Shown in pieces: positions 28,034 through 41,793 of a DNA stretch of 64,000 bases. The DNA comes from Himantopus leucocephalus. Its lineage: Eukaryota; Chordata; Aves; Charadriiformes; Recurvirostridae. The notes under the pieces are model-generated. The model had not been told where the DNA came from. It ran no database searches and worked only from the letters and a program-made list of their open reading frames with translations. The DNA is taken from positions 8,552,065 to 8,616,064 of the forward strand of contig RSEF01000012.1 of assembly GCA_003993805.1 (NCBI GenBank). The letters run 5' to 3'. The translations under genes were made by a program, and so were the position numbers. The first letter of the stretch is position 1; each line of letters opens with the position of its first letter.

Positions 28034-28330
28034 TGCAGCTGTGCCCCTTTTCCAGCTAACTCGGACTTCTGAATGGCAGCAAACTCCATCCAGTGCCTAC
28101 TGGTTCCTCAGAAGTACTGGCTGTCCCCTGCCACCCCTGCTTGTAATCTGGGTGTCTGTGCAGGCTCCTGGCCCCCAGCTCCCTGCTGTGACATCTTTCT
28201 GTGCCCCACCTTGCAGGGTCAGTAGCTTCTTCAGAAAAGGTCTTAATATTCCCTTTCCCCAAGAAGATTCACCTCAGTCAGTTATTTTTAATGTATACCT
28301 GAGAATACCCAACCAGAACAGATACCTTCT
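28034..28330. other. GC-elevated segment after the poly(C) run, unclassified
   Basis: Base composition changes sharply at the poly(C) run. The next roughly 250 bases are C-rich (CTGCCACCCCTGC, GGCCCCCAGCTCCC) and then return to AT-rich intron after about 28280. ORFs exist on both strands (99 and 68 codons) but neither resembles a known protein and both may be composition effects. It could be part of an old LTR or another element. I see no terminal repeats. Confidence 0.3.
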
Positions 28331-31300
28331 GACATACACCTAGCTGATATCTACAGAAGGGAGTGATGTAACTATGGAAACAGCTGATAGTTAAAATATT
28401 GACAAGGAAGGAGAAGCAGTTTGGTTGACCTACCCAACTAATAGTAAGTGCCATGTAGTTTGTTTATTTCTATTTCACTGGTTTTAATAATTTTAAAAGT
28501 ATCATCAAACAACTTTTCAGTAATCGGTGTAGTCCTATGGATTTTATCATCCATTTTTAGAGTAAAATTTTAACTAACTTGATCTTAGCTCAAAAGCAGA
28601 CTCTTTTCCCTCAGGAAAAGTACTTCAGTTTTAGAAGTTTTCCTAAAGACTGTCAGAAATATTATTCAAATCAATAGAGAACTTCATGTGTTAGTCCTGT
28701 TAATCTAGTAGGATATGTAAGTAGTTAGTTGTTTATCAGGACTAAACATGCTACAATTTGTTGTGGAGCCATCTTAAAATACCCAACTACTGTTATTTCT
28801 ATTGTGATGACTCCTTATTGCCATTCAGACGGGTGTCTTGCTGGGCACTACACCTTCTCTCTGATACAGTTCAGTGATCTACCCTTTCGTCTGCTTTGAG
28901 AAAGTCAGTACGAACTGTCTTGCTCTGAGTCAATGTGTATTATCATCGAGCTCTAAGACTGTACATATGCCTTTTTTTAAAATGCTTCCTTAGTCTGAAA
29001 CAAATTTTGAAACAGTTAACCCACCAAAGAAGATCAATGAGCAAACTTCTTTATGCAAAGTTGAATCATATGATGGTCTCCACGCTCCTGGCAATGCTTG
29101 TGACTAGCTCCATTAGCAGGGAAGTCATGTAATTAAATAACATTGTGTGGTATCCTATCTCTTTAATTCCCAATCTTTTAAGATACTAATTAGGGAAATA
29201 TTTGTGTGCTGTTGTCTAATTCCCTCTCGCCTTCCTTATAAAATATCTTGTGCCTGCTCTAGGCTTTCCTTGTCTTTACTGATACTTTTCTATTTTATAG
29301 TTATTATTTGCATATGCTGTATTTTGGGTGTGCAGTTCTTTATTAAAAATGAAGGTGGTTTTTTCACTGAGGTAAAATGGTGGATGCAGGGTTTGAATAA
29401 ATGTTCTCTGAGAAAATGCCTTAAGGCACTTTAGGTCTTTAGACAGCCCACACCTAAAGGAATGGCGGCCCGTTAGTTTGAGAATAAATATCTTAATTAC
29501 CTTCTTTACTCAGACGCTTAACTACTTTTTTTTTTTTTAATGTTAACACCAATAATTAGTGGTGTTAATAGTTGGTTTTCTGTGGCTTGATCATAAATAC
29601 ATATCCAATGGTTCCCAGTATAATGAAATCCTCAGGAACAATGCCTGGAGCAGTATGTTTAAGTTTATTCTGTACCTAGCAATAGCTTATCAACTAGAAA
29701 AAAATAACAAAAATGTAGTTTTTAAAAATAAAAAATGTTGAGTTGTAATAATTTGTAGGATTTCTTGTAGCTATCAAATTAAGCTCTGTGGCAGTTTTAA
29801 CACATGCTCATAGTGTAGCAATAAGTAATGGATGTCGTCATGTTAATAACGGTAATGATGATTCCGACTTCACAGATCTAAATTAGAATAATTAAAATAT
29901 TAAAACTGTCAGCCTACTTGGGGGGGAGTGTGTGTGCAAAATTCTAAGAAGTTTTTAGTTTAAGGCTTACATAAAGGATTCTACTCTGACATCTATTTGC
30001 GGCTAGTGGAAATTATATGACACTGGTTTACATAATCTCTGTCTGACACCCTATTTAGTAAGTGAGCATTTAAACTATGCCTTCAGATCAGTTATCAAAT
30101 ACGAATTATGCACTGCCAAGCGAGTGCATTTTATTAATAGTACTTATGCAGGCCATTTTCTTTCTTGAAATTACCTTCTAATATACTGTAAAACTCAAGA
30201 CATAGATTCTTATTGATTTCTAGAAGTTGTTTCAGAATGGAGCTGATTATTCCCTCTGTGATATACTTTAAAGTCCAGTGTGATCTACATTGGATTTTGA
30301 CTTTTGTTACATATGTTATTCAAAGGGCAGCTGCTGTAACTTTATGGAAATTGGAGGGACAACCTTAAGTTACTTCTTTCAAAATCAGACCAATCTTTAT
30401 ATTAAATTTCCAATGGAAAGAAAGGAAATAGATTTTAGTATCTTCTTAATTGTGTTATCTGTTTGCCAAAAGGATAATTTTGTTGATCAGCATTTATTAA
30501 AAGTTGAAAGAAAGCCCCACTCATTGTTTAGCATAACCATCTACTTTGTAACAAATGTCCGTTTGGAATATGTTTTCAATTCAAATTGAGAACAGAATAC
30601 AATTAACAAAAGTTTATGTTTATTTAATATTCTGTCTCTGCATCTCAGCTTTATATGTCTTTGACTCAAATATTTTGAATTCTCTGCAAATTCATTAAAA
30701 CAGTAGTAACTTCTAATAGTAACTTTTTTCCAAGCTTAAACACTTATTTGGCAGTTCAAAAAACGTTACCAAGACCTATATTCTAGAGATCGAGCCATTC
30801 ATCCTGCAAAGTACTTTTATCTTTGTCTTCTATAAACACAAAAAGCGATGTTGAAGGATAAGGAGGCTGACAATGACAGATTACCTATAGTTTTGTTTTC
30901 CTGTTTAACTTAGGTGGACCTTGCGCAGTGCTATGTTCTGCTGTAACACAATCCCGTGCCTTCAGATGCCATCGTTCTTGTTCTCAGCGGTCGCTATCTC
31001 TGCACCATATTGTGGTATGGTGTAAAACAGGCAGAGGCAGAGGTGTTTTAACCAAGTGTTGGTTGCATTCCTATGGGGAATCGTACAAAGCCAAATGAAC
31101 AATAGGTGTCAATTCTAGTAAAAAGCTGCAAAACTGAGAAATAATTGCCATCTTCTAACTTCAGCGGTGGTTTGCAGCACTCTGAATATTTTTTTTTCTC
31201 CTTCCATTTCTCACACAATCTGCAGCTTGTTATAGCTACTCATATGTGAGCAATGCTGCCCATTTGAATGAAATGATAATGCAGTGGTTATTGAAGCATG

Positions 31301-34224
31301 ATCTATGAAACGATGATGTAACTGCTTTCACAGATGAATATGGCTTTTCTGAGGGGGTCTGTTTTACTTAGCTGTCATTTCTAAAACATAAATCATCAAG
31401 ACATCAGAAGTGCAATGTTACAGGTCTTGAAAAAGTTCAGGGAACTCAAAGGGCAGTTGAGTTCCTACTTCTTATTTGAAAACTGGGCCCAAAATATGGG
31501 CATGAAGTTCCTCCTTTGCCTTTTAAAATTCCTCTCTGAACTTGTACCTTTATACTAAATGATTTTTGTTTGCTTAACAAAAGACCTATATGCGCATTCC
31601 AAATTGCTGTTAAGGAGAAAAAAAAAGGAATAATTTAAAATTGCAAATCTAAACCCCATACAGTTACTGTTACTGGGGGATGTAAGGAGAGGTGTGGTTA
31701 TGGGAATAATGAAACATAGGGAAGAAGCACTGAACTGTGGCTCTGGGGAGGTAAACTGGAGGAAAAGGACAAATGGGTAAGAAAGTTGCTTTATCAAAAA
31801 ACTTCTCTGCCATTTTTCAGAATCAGGTCCTCTCTCTTCCTTCTTTCAGTTTCCTCTGAAATTTCAAATTAGGGACAGCTGCTTCTTCCTGTTTCTCCTT
31901 GATTCTAGCCCAATGAAAGTATACATCTACTACAGGTGTGTTATACAGACTGTTTGTTGTCTTGTCTCACACAGTGTGAACTTTGCTATCTCCTCCTCAC
32001 ACCTGCTTCCAGCAGAAGTCTTGATCAGGTGGTAAATTCAAGGTTTGCTATGCCCATAATGTGAGGAAAAGTGCTTGGTGGGTTGGACTGGTGGACTGGG
32101 GTGTGTAAGAGGGGGGCCCCCGTTTTCCTGTCCCACAGTTAATGGAGCAGTCCTCTTTGCTTCTTGGTGTGTTTGGGCTGTGGAGCGTCAGTAGTTCTCT
32201 GTGCTTGCTTGAAGGGCACCAGGCCAACCTGAAGTGCTATTTCATGCTGGTTTTTCTTCTGAAAGTATTTCAGAAGGGATAGTTCTTTGAAAACAGTGCA
32301 AAATAATTGTTCATTTAAAAGAAGTAAGCTATAAATATGCTTTTGTAAAGCATGTTTAGTCAGGCAATTGGAAAGACAATTTTTCTGTCAGCCTCAGACA
32401 TACAATTTTAGGATAATTGTCTAAAATCAATAGTGACTGAATTTACATGTCTGTGTCACACAACTAGCTTAGACTTAAGACTTACGTTGTTGAATATACA
32501 GTTTTTAAATTTCATGCTTGTGATCAGTATGTCTTGTTTTTAAAGAAAAATCTTTAAAATACCAATAATATTCTGAAGTTTATTTTCAAAGATGCATGCA
32601 CATCCATAATGGATTAACAGCATGTTTTAACAAACCATTTATTTGCTTTAGGAGTGACAGAGAGAAGCTGTTTCAAACAGGATCTCTCATCACCGTCTAT
32701 CTCTAGTCACCTCCTACTGAACTTAAGGTTGAATACTGGGGGTCATGAGGGAAAGAAAACAGTAATTAAAGAGAAAAAGTTGATTGAGCTGGTTTTTTTC
32801 TCCTTCAGTACAATTAGCATGTGAGAAGCTGGCTGAGTACTGTATATCATTAGTTCAAACATTTCTGACTTGATTTAACTTTAATGGTGACTTTTGAAGT
32901 TGTATTTCTGTATTTTGTGGAGAACAGCTTAAGTAGTAAAGGCAGTAAAAATTCTTGTTAGCTCTTGTTTCTATAAATCTCGATGTTGGAATTCTGTTAG
33001 ATTACAATTGGGCTGTTTCTAAGAACTCACCTCACCTCCCAAAAAGTTGTCATGTGTTCTTTTATTAAAGCTCAGAAAATTATTCTTAGACTAACAGAGG
33101 TGGGGAGTAAAGCAGGAGTGTTTACAGAGTTCACTTCTAAATTGACTGTGATAAGTGGCAATGCAATGTATTATGATTAGAGCTTTCTGGGAGACTCTTT
33201 AAGAAGGTTAACTGCAAGGCAGCTCTCAAAAGAAAGCATTTATCTTAGTGGTCATCCTTCAGTGCTTTATACTACTGAGATTTTTTTGTGGGTGGTTAGA
33301 ACCATTTTTTGTGTTTTATTAGCTGTATCTTGAATACCTCCTACAAGCTGAATGACAGTTTAGGGTTATTAAATCTGTTCTTAGTACATTTTTTTATCCA
33401 TAGTTAATCTTGACTAAATATATGCTAGTGAACAACCCTTTTTTCTCAGTTGTTGCCCATATTTGTTAAAGAAATTATTCCATTTGACATTTGTTTAGGC
33501 TGCAGTTTGATAAAATACTGTATACAATATACTTTTTCAGTTTGGCATTCAACAGAGTCTTTCATGGATTTATTTCTTCTTGCATTATCTTATCTTCCCT
33601 TCTAGTATGCTCAGGCTTCCTTTTCATATTAATTTTTTTCACTCCAAGACAGATACTTTCACAAAAGCATACTCTGTGTCTGTATTGTTAGAGATCTATA
33701 AGATTGCATTTTTCAGGTGTTAGGTTACATTTATAATTGAGTTGCTTTGGCATCATCTGCTTTCTCTAATCCTATGTATAGTATTTTTCATTAATTCAAA
33801 TTGTTCTTTAACACTACTTCCAGTGACTTTACTAAAAGATTTATATGATTTTGTACTTTTTGTCTAAAAGCCATGTCTATTATCAGATTAATAGTTGATA
33901 GATCCTCCAAGGAAAGGTATCTTCATATTTCCTATCACTGAGGAATGACGTGTGCCGTACAAAGTAATTCTTATCTGTAATTGCTGTCATGGAAATTTTC
34001 ACAGGAACTTGATCATTCTCAAGTTTTGTATTGTTCTTTCTTACTGTAGATATAGAAACTTAAATGTAAAAGGTCTTTCAGTCATAGGAAGGCTAGTAAG
34101 CGTATCATGTAAGCAGATCAAACGTGACATTAACTCCAAGGACTACTGTCTTAAATGAGACACAGAGTAAATCAGCTTTAAAACATTGAATCACTGAATA
34201 ATTGGGTTGCTGGTAAGGTCATGT

Positions 34225-34975
34225 CTTGGGGCAAGATCAGCTATACTCAGATCATTTCTAACAGACACTTCCTTAAATTGTTCAGAGAGACTTCCACTGG
34301 CGCTTACCATCTTTCCCCAGCAATTTCTTCCAGTACTCAATTGCTATTCATACTTACCTGCCATTCTCATTAGACCTTGTCAAGATATTAGGAAGAAAAT
34401 CCACCACTTTTTCTCCTGCAATTTATGCACATTACTTCTTGTTCTGTGTGCCATGGATATGGAAAAAAATGTTCTATTTCACTCTGATGTAGCATTTTAT
34501 GTTCTCATTGTCATGTTCCCACTCATAGGCTATTTATTGTAGTTTTTTTCCAATGTTTTCTTGTCAGTGATTTCTCTGACTGCTGTTGTTGCTCTCCCCT
34601 GAACAGCCTCCACATTTTTCATTGAGAATCATATCCTTTCTGGATTCGATCTTCCTGAAGTCATGTAGATCAGAAGAATCACTTCTGGCTTGCAATCTAT
34701 TTCTGTTTATACTTCACAGTATGATGTTTGCCTTATTCACAACAGGTCATTAATATGGGATTCCTCTTTAGTTTTCTAGGTGGCATCTTTGGTTTGTCAA
34801 GACGTTTTTATTCCTGTCTTCATGACACTTGAAGATCCTCATAGTTTCAAGTCTCATTGAAATGTAATAGGTAGATTTTCTAGTCCATCATACACGTAGT
34901 TAATTAAAACATTAGAGTGTAATCCTGAGTGGTTTTGGATGGAATACCACTTGTGTAAATAAATTAAGGGCTGAC
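34225..34975 (-). mobile_element. Ancient CR1-like LINE relic, 3' part of ORF2
   Basis: Read on the - strand, short pieces match the C-terminal half of CR1 ORF2. VVNKANII (complement of about 34721-34744) corresponds to VAKKANSIL, and EAVQGRATT (about 34585-34612) corresponds to ERVQRRATK. At the nucleotide level TTATGCACATTACTTCTTG near 34424 matches the conserved stretch after the RT domain, and TGGAATACCACT near 34940 matches the region upstream of it. Order and spacing agree with a single - strand copy running from about 34975 (5') to 34225 (3'). It is heavily mutated, far older than the CR1 at 45017-46173, and has no open frame. Confidence 0.7.
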
Positions 34976-36540
34976 CATTGGGAAGGGACTATTCCTTTTG
35001 TCTCTTTTGTATTTTAGTATGAAGTGACGTTAAGTATACTAAGATACTTGTGCAAGTTTCTTGGTACTTCTTACTGGAATCACTGCCCTGATCTCGCAGC
35101 TGCAAGTGTGCTTATCAAGAGACTTATATTCAATGTCTTTGTGATAAGGAGACTAGCTTGAGGTCGTAGGTTGCTGTGTAGTAGAATGCGGTCAGGCTTC
35201 ACCAGGGGAGAAGTTTCATTTCATGAATTTTGCTTTTCCAGGGAAAAGTTCTCTCTCTCCTTCTTGTAATGAGCAACGATATTATAGTGGAGGATATATA
35301 GATTGGTAATCCTAGGAATTACTTTATGTATGTCAAAGGAAAATGTACAGAATAATTACCAATGTGGAGCAAATGCTGTTAGATTTAACATGTATTTTAT
35401 TAATCTGAGAGTTTATGTAATTTTACCGTGTACATTTAGAGTGATTTTTCTTGGTGTTAAAAGTACTACCCTGTTATTTGTATAACAGATTAGTTTGCAA
35501 AAAAAAGAGAGGAAAAACTACTAATAGCAAAAAGGATTACTCTTTATAAATATTACTGTTAAAGAATGTCATTTAATTCAGTGCTCTAATAAATTATTTT
35601 AAAATGTATTTTATTACCATCATTTATTAAACAATAAGGAGACATTTTGGCTGCAGATAGTGATAACATCTCTATAGAACTGTATTTGGATAGTCATTTT
35701 TTTTCCTGACACAGTAGATAATTAGGAATTATAAATTATACTTACACTCTTAAGCATGTTAGCTGGAGAGTATATCAGACTGTATGTTGTTCTTGGTGCC
35801 AGTTCAGGTCTTGATTTTCAGCAATCCTTTCACAGAAACGCATGATGAGATTCAGATTCTAGCAGCAAAGTAGAAATGTATTACTCACTTGAGAGATTTA
35901 GATGAAGACCTTGCCACCTGTTTACGTTTTTGAATGAAATTTACTTCATGTTTGTGAGCGAGAAGGTCATTATTGTCAGCTGTTTTGCTGGCATCTTAGC
36001 CTTGTTCCTAGTGGTCAGATAACCTCATTTCAAATGTTTCCTGCAAAAATGGTGATATAATTTTTTTAGCAGGGTCACTGGTATTTTAGCAGGTAGCTAA
36101 AATAAATTGCTTCTGTTCATCAGATTTGATTCTTTCATAGGGACCCTGAGGTATGTTGACAGGGTAGCACAGCGACTTTCACAGACGTGGGTAAACCTGT
36201 GTATGATATGTTGTAAATGGGATATGATAACGCAGAGCTCTGGGTCTGTTCCCACAGGCTGCTTCATAAATGCTTGGATCTCTTCCCTTGCAATGCCTCA
36301 CCAGCATGAGCGAGGTATTCTTCAACCTCTGTCTCCCAGGGACTTAGTGGAGGAACTGTAACTCCGGTAGTACGCTAGGCCGTGCAGAAGTAAAGGTGGC
36401 CACTTCACTTTGGTTTCTTTAGATGCCCTGTCACAACCTGCATCTTTATTTTGTACTCTGTTAAATAATACTAAAAACTGTCTGTCTTCCCTCTGTGTTG
36501 AAGTAGTTAATTACTAAGGATGTAAGCAACCACCATGTAT

Positions 36541-36900
36541 CATTTGGTAGAATATGCGGTCCCGCTCTGCTGAACTCTCGTTAACCCGGATGCCTGGTTA
36601 AATGCCACTGTATTATATATTTGAGGTTATTACTGTTCAGATTATCCACGATAATAGACACAGATAATATGCCGACATACTCCAGGAGTATGTCTGTGCA
36701 GACGGGTGCGGACAGACACAAGCTTGCTCTGCCCACACTCTGAGCAGGCTGTGTGTGAGCCAGTTCCAGTCTGGAAGCCATCAGCATGTTGTGTGGCACT
36801 ATGCCCAAGCTAAAACACCTTGTCTCTTGGATAAATGAGGCTTTACGGCTTCTGAACTGAAGCTGACTCACATTCAGGCAGCTTCAAGAGTTACTGGCAG
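36541..36900. other. GC-elevated unclassified segment
   Basis: This stretch stands out from the intron by higher G+C and several CpGs. It begins with CTCTCGTTAACCCGGATGCC followed by a second GGTTAA, loosely reminiscent of the ends of pogo/Tigger-like DNA transposons, but I cannot find the matching inverted end. A 96-codon - strand ORF overlaps it with no known domain. An old mobile element or a regulatory island are both possible. Confidence 0.25.
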
Positions 36901-39900
36901 TGTGAGTTTGCATTCAGCTGCCCATCTGTGCAGATGTATTCGTCATTCCACATTGCTGCGGAAGGACTTTGGTAGAAATCCCCATCCTTGTGTTCTTGTG
37001 CAGTCGTTTCTCAACTTTTGTAGGTTTAAGGCCTCCCAACTCCCCTTACATTGGCTGTAAAGATAAGAATCAAAAAATATATTGACAATAATTTTGGGGA
37101 GCAAATTCAAACTTGTGTCGGTGCTGTGGGTTTGATTCAAATCTTAGAGCATCTCAGTGGAGCACTTATGGAATCATATGACAGCAGCTATTTCGCATGA
37201 CTATGAGCTGTTTTTTCCTGGAATTGGTTGTTATGAATCAATATTTCCTGGAATTAAGTGTTTGGTTATGTATTTTCCTAAGTATTTTCCCAAGATAGGA
37301 GAAGTGATGTACTGAACGGACTTATCCCATGAGCCACCAGGCAACAGAGAAAAAAGATTTTTAGCTTTCCCTTGCAAAGACATTCTTATAACTTCTGGTT
37401 GGCTTTCATAATCCCTCAACACCATCAGCTGAGAAAAAGCATGCTAGGGTCTGCAAAATCTCGTGGGTTTGGGGCTGCAGAATCCAGAGTGCGGATTTTT
37501 CAAAGCCTGTTTACTGGCCCTTCTCTCCCGCGGTGGTTTTATCTCATCTGCTATTTTAAAGCTGGGCCAGAGAGTGTTGTGCAGTTGAACAGTTATGACC
37601 ATAAGAACATGTGATAATTTTTGGCTGGCAGTACAAAAAAGATGGATATAAGCGAATCCCGTTATCAGATGCTGAAATGATACCGAATAATTCAGTAGTT
37701 CTGACTCTTCTTACTCACTAGTCAGGTTTGTGTTTTCACTACCAATTTCTGAGGCAGTGAAATAATCTCAGCTTTGGAGGAGAAGTAAAATTCCAATATA
37801 GCTTCATGTAGTTTTCAAGACAATTTAAAACTATTCTTCTGTTTGTTGCTTTTTATGGCTGTAATATATGTTACATATAATGAAATAACATTATATATCA
37901 TGAGAAACCTGGTGAATGGCAAGTATTTACCATGAAATTTGCTATTAGATGAGCAGACATATTGTATTGGGTCAGTCTGGGATGGAGTTAACTTACATGA
38001 CTTACAAATTCATCTAAATCTATTTAAAAACCTTGGAATTTCTGAGATGTATATTCCTTTACCCAATTTTCATTGTGAGTGTGTTGGGTTTGCGATGGTT
38101 ATGTCAATGTTTATCTTCGGATATTAAATATCTTTAGACTGATAATTATGGTACAAATAGATTTATACTTTGCTATTTACCAGAGGTACCTACTTTGCAG
38201 CAATGATTACCGTGAATTAAAGATCAGGTGTTAATTGCAGACAGGCCAAATCTTTGTCCTACGTATCCTGAAAACCAGAGCAACATTGTGAAACCTTTTT
38301 AGTTGCTTGATGCAAGTTAAAAATTGGAGAATGTTCCTTGATGCAAACCACCGGAACATTGTCAAAACTTCTAACTAACCTTTCTTTGTCATTTTAATAC
38401 AGTCTGCTATCAGATAACTGTAGAGGAACTAACCTAATCTTATTTAATTTAGAAGAGTATTTTATGTAATAATGCAATATGCTGTTTCTTTGGCTTTAAA
38501 GTCACAGAATTCGTGTTGCTGACACTTTCTGTCAGAAAGGTTGTGTTATCACCGCTGGAAAAAACCCCACTGCCTAGGGTTAGGACACATTTCTAAACCA
38601 GAAAAGTACAGACTTGTATGTAAAAGGTACTGTGGAGCAAAAGCTGGAATTGTGTTACATTTTTCTTTCTGTTTGAGCCAGATGCTCAAAAGAGGGCATA
38701 TTTAGATTTTACTTGGTGCATAAATTCTCTGCTTTCTGCAAGGTGAGAGGAATTGTTGAATACAGTAGCAAATCAGCTTTCTTCTACTTCGGTGCATTAA
38801 AAAGTTAAGATTTTAATGAAAATGTTATGGAATTGATATTGTATTTGAGCACAACACATGAAAACTCTGACTTACAAATTACTATGCAGCAAGTTTTATG
38901 TGTTATTGTGAGGTTTATAGAAAACAATATACCCGTATCCATAATGATAATTTGAAATGAGATATGTGACCCTTTGATATATTTTTTTCTTTAATACCTG
39001 TTATTTAAAATGATTAATAGCTTTCATCTAAATTAAGACTGTTGGAGACTTATGGCATCCTCTTTTAAACATCATTTAACTGTGATTAGAATGAAGAAGA
39101 CAGAATAATAAATAAGACTAAGTGTATGAATAAAATGCAACTGTTTATCTAAAATTGATCCATGTCTCATAACTTTGAGAGTAAAATAAATGGGTTGTTT
39201 TTCTTTGACTCCATCAGAAATATTGTCCTATAAATATTTACATTAATACATTAGGAATTTTGAAATAAAAGTGAAATAGCTTTCTTGACTCTTTTGCTGG
39301 CAAGCAAAGGACTATGAGAATTCCAAACTTCTAGCTCACCTTGACTGTATGAAGTTCATGAGCCATATTCTTACATTTACTAGCAGTTGGAGCCTAAGGT
39401 TAATTTATGACTCATTTATCCATGTTTATTTTTTAATGATTGATCTTATATAGTTCTGCAAAAAAGGCATAGGCCGTAACATATTTTGTTCTAAGAGCTA
39501 TTAAGTATTATATGCTTTTTCTTGGCTGGTAAATCATAGTCTGTCATTGAATGCATTGCAGAAGATGAATATATTTATTTTATTTAGGAAAATAAGGGAC
39601 AGATTATGGCCTTGCCAACGAGAGCATTTTAGAGGATAAGAGATAATAAGATACTACAAGATCTGTGCTTCTAACTGCATGTTGTAAAAATTACTTTTGT
39701 CATATGTCCTCACAAACTATTTACGATGTGACCCTGCTAGCTTCTATGTAATTCTATATGTTTCTGAGTGCTGTAAGTTTCTGTTTGCTTTATGGAGATT
39801 GAGGGGTCAAGATTCCAAAGGAAAAGATTCCTCATGAACAATTAAATCAAGGAACTTCCTTTCTAGATGTTGTATTTTACTTCTAGAATTATAGTTTCAT

Positions 39901-40440
39901 GGTAACACAATGAATAATAATAAATCCACAGGAAAACATTTAAGTAAATGTGAGGAATATGTCCAGAGATTTCTGTACTGAGTTCTCCAGGGTGCCGAAT
40001 TAAGAGGATAATATAAAGATAAAGATGTTTTATCTGTATCACTTTTCTTTTTCTTATTCAATTTGTATGATTTGAATAATTCACAACAGATTTATGTAAG
40101 ATATTCTAAGATTTGGAAAAGTGAATTTAAAAATATAAATACAAAATATTTTTAAAAGCAAGACAGTTCACAGAGATATTGCTAGTTATCATACTGTAGT
40201 GAAATAGACTGAGAAAATTGTTTTATGAAACAGTTAAATAATGAAAAAATCTATAAAGAGAACTTCCTTGGCTAATCAGTTTATTTCATTATTTGATTAG
40301 ACTTGACAATGTTTGCTATTTAAAGTGTTCAGGAGGTAGTCGATTGTTCTAGTGGTTAAAAGAAACATCTCATGTAGTAGATATAGTAGTATATGCTCTG
40401 TTTTAATGAGAATATAACAATTTTTATTTTAATTTATCAG

Positions 40441-40588
40441 ACAGGAAGCTTTGCTTGCTGCAATTAGTGAAAAAGATGCAAATATTGCCTTGCTTGAACT
40501 GTCGGCTTCAAAGAAAAAGAAGACTCAAGAGGAAGTAATGGCTCTAAAACGAGAGAAGGACAGATTAGTACATCAGTTAAAACAGCAG
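40441..40588 (+). CDS. ERC2: ERC2 coding exon: end of the last coiled coil
   Basis: ERC2 (CAST) is a scaffold of the presynaptic active zone that binds RIM, Munc13, Bassoon/Piccolo and liprin-alpha through long coiled coils. This exon is 148 nt. Its first base (A) completes the codon split with the previous exon, then come 49 full codons beginning QEALLAAISEKDANIALLEL and ending RLVHQLKQQ. The protein is a near-perfect match to vertebrate ERC2/ERC1 at this point; SASKKKKTQEEVMALKREKD fits ERC2 better than ERC1. Hydrophobic heptad positions (V32, L35, L42, L46 of the exon) fit a coiled coil. The acceptor is TTTATCAG and the donor CAG/GTGGGG, and the exon ends in phase 0. In the family the next exon starts TQNRMKL, found at 59018. 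The reading frame runs on 45 codons into the intron before a stop, relevant only if the intron is retained. Confidence 0.96.
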
Positions 40589-41793
40589 GTGGGGAGACAT
40601 TCATTTGCATACTTTCATGGCAACAGAAAATTGGCATTATTTTCATTTGTACTATTTTATTCTAATCTCATATTGAAAGTCTTCAAGCCAGGTTTGACAT
40701 GTGACAGCAGTTACAAAAGGTAGGAGGTCTTCAATGTCAGTGCTTATTGTTTCTCTGTTGTTGTTAAGTATTTAGCTGCACGTTTGCTTGGCTCACATTG
40801 TATGCAGCCAATACACTTTCTGTTTTCCCTTCTCATATAGCTTCCAACCTTCTTCATTATGTGTGACAGAGGAGAGCAGATGCTCTTTGCCATAAAGCAA
40901 GATCTATCCGTGCTGTTGACTCTTTCTAACCTTCTTCTGTTCAGTTATTTGGTTATCTGTTCTAAAATAATTGTGTTTTCAGAAGGTTTCAGGCTTTCTG
41001 AGATGTTATCTGGAAATCGTGATTATCCTTAAAACAAATTCTCAAATTAGTAAAAATTAACCTGTCTTCAACACTGTAATTCATTTGAGGTTTTAATAAA
41101 AAGCCATGTAGTTACAAACTCTAGAAATAGATTTTATCACAAGCAACTTCAATTTATGTTCTGCTTCATTAATGAGGAAAATAATCATACTAGACACAGT
41201 GCACATGTACCAGACACAGTACATAGGTCTCTTCTGTCTAATTAAAATATTTAAAACTCTGCATACAGTGCAGTGACTACTCCCCCAGATTTTTGAAAGG
41301 TAATAATCATAGCCAGAAGAGGTATGTAGGCAAGAGCACAAAGGGTGTTCAGATAACCTAAGACCTGTGTTGTGTGTCATTTATGTTGTTAAAAACCTTT
41401 CCTCTTTCAGAATAGGTGAAAAAGATGAGAAAGATGTTTTCAGACCATGTCTGAAGGTGTTGTATTGGATGTTTTCCTTTGTGTGACGTTACTGAATTCT
41501 GTGATTGTTGCTTGAGGAGGAGGAGAATACCATTGTCAAAATCATTCTGGTCTCCTTAGCCTGTCAAAGTAACCGCTCTGCTGTCAGGGAGTGTGCCACT
41601 TTACATACCGTGCTAATAATGTTTAGGACATACTGCATAGTCAATGTTCTGATTCTTTATTCTGAATCATGCATTACATACTGTAGAACTCTGTGCTTTC
41701 AGTTACAGAAAGTTAAGGAAAACCCTTGCTGCTATGCTAAATTCCCAATAGCTCTGACCTCATGTGTCTAATCAGTATAGCTTTTTCCCGCAG

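Larger units (their letters stand above)
1..40440 (+). other. ERC2: ERC2 intron upstream of the first visible exon (partial)
   Basis: This stretch is AT-rich and has no exon I can support. It ends in a normal acceptor (T-rich tract, then AATTTATCAG) at the 40441 exon, so on the + strand it reads as one intron that begins left of the window. Very long introns are normal for ERC2 in vertebrates. Its contents are listed separately: microsatellites, an L2-like relic, a CR1-like relic, an apparent assembly duplication at 21091-21459, and a GC-elevated block at 22740-23680. The rest (about 1-4700, 4770-17380, 23690-28010, 28340-34220 and 36910-40440) looks like unique intronic DNA. Its ORFs are mostly under 100 codons with no recognisable domain. 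Enhancers or conserved non-coding elements could be present but cannot be judged from one sequence. Confidence 0.85.

Noticed and set aside
34207..34542. 111-codon ORF on the + strand
   Set aside because: It is the antisense of the ancient CR1-like relic.
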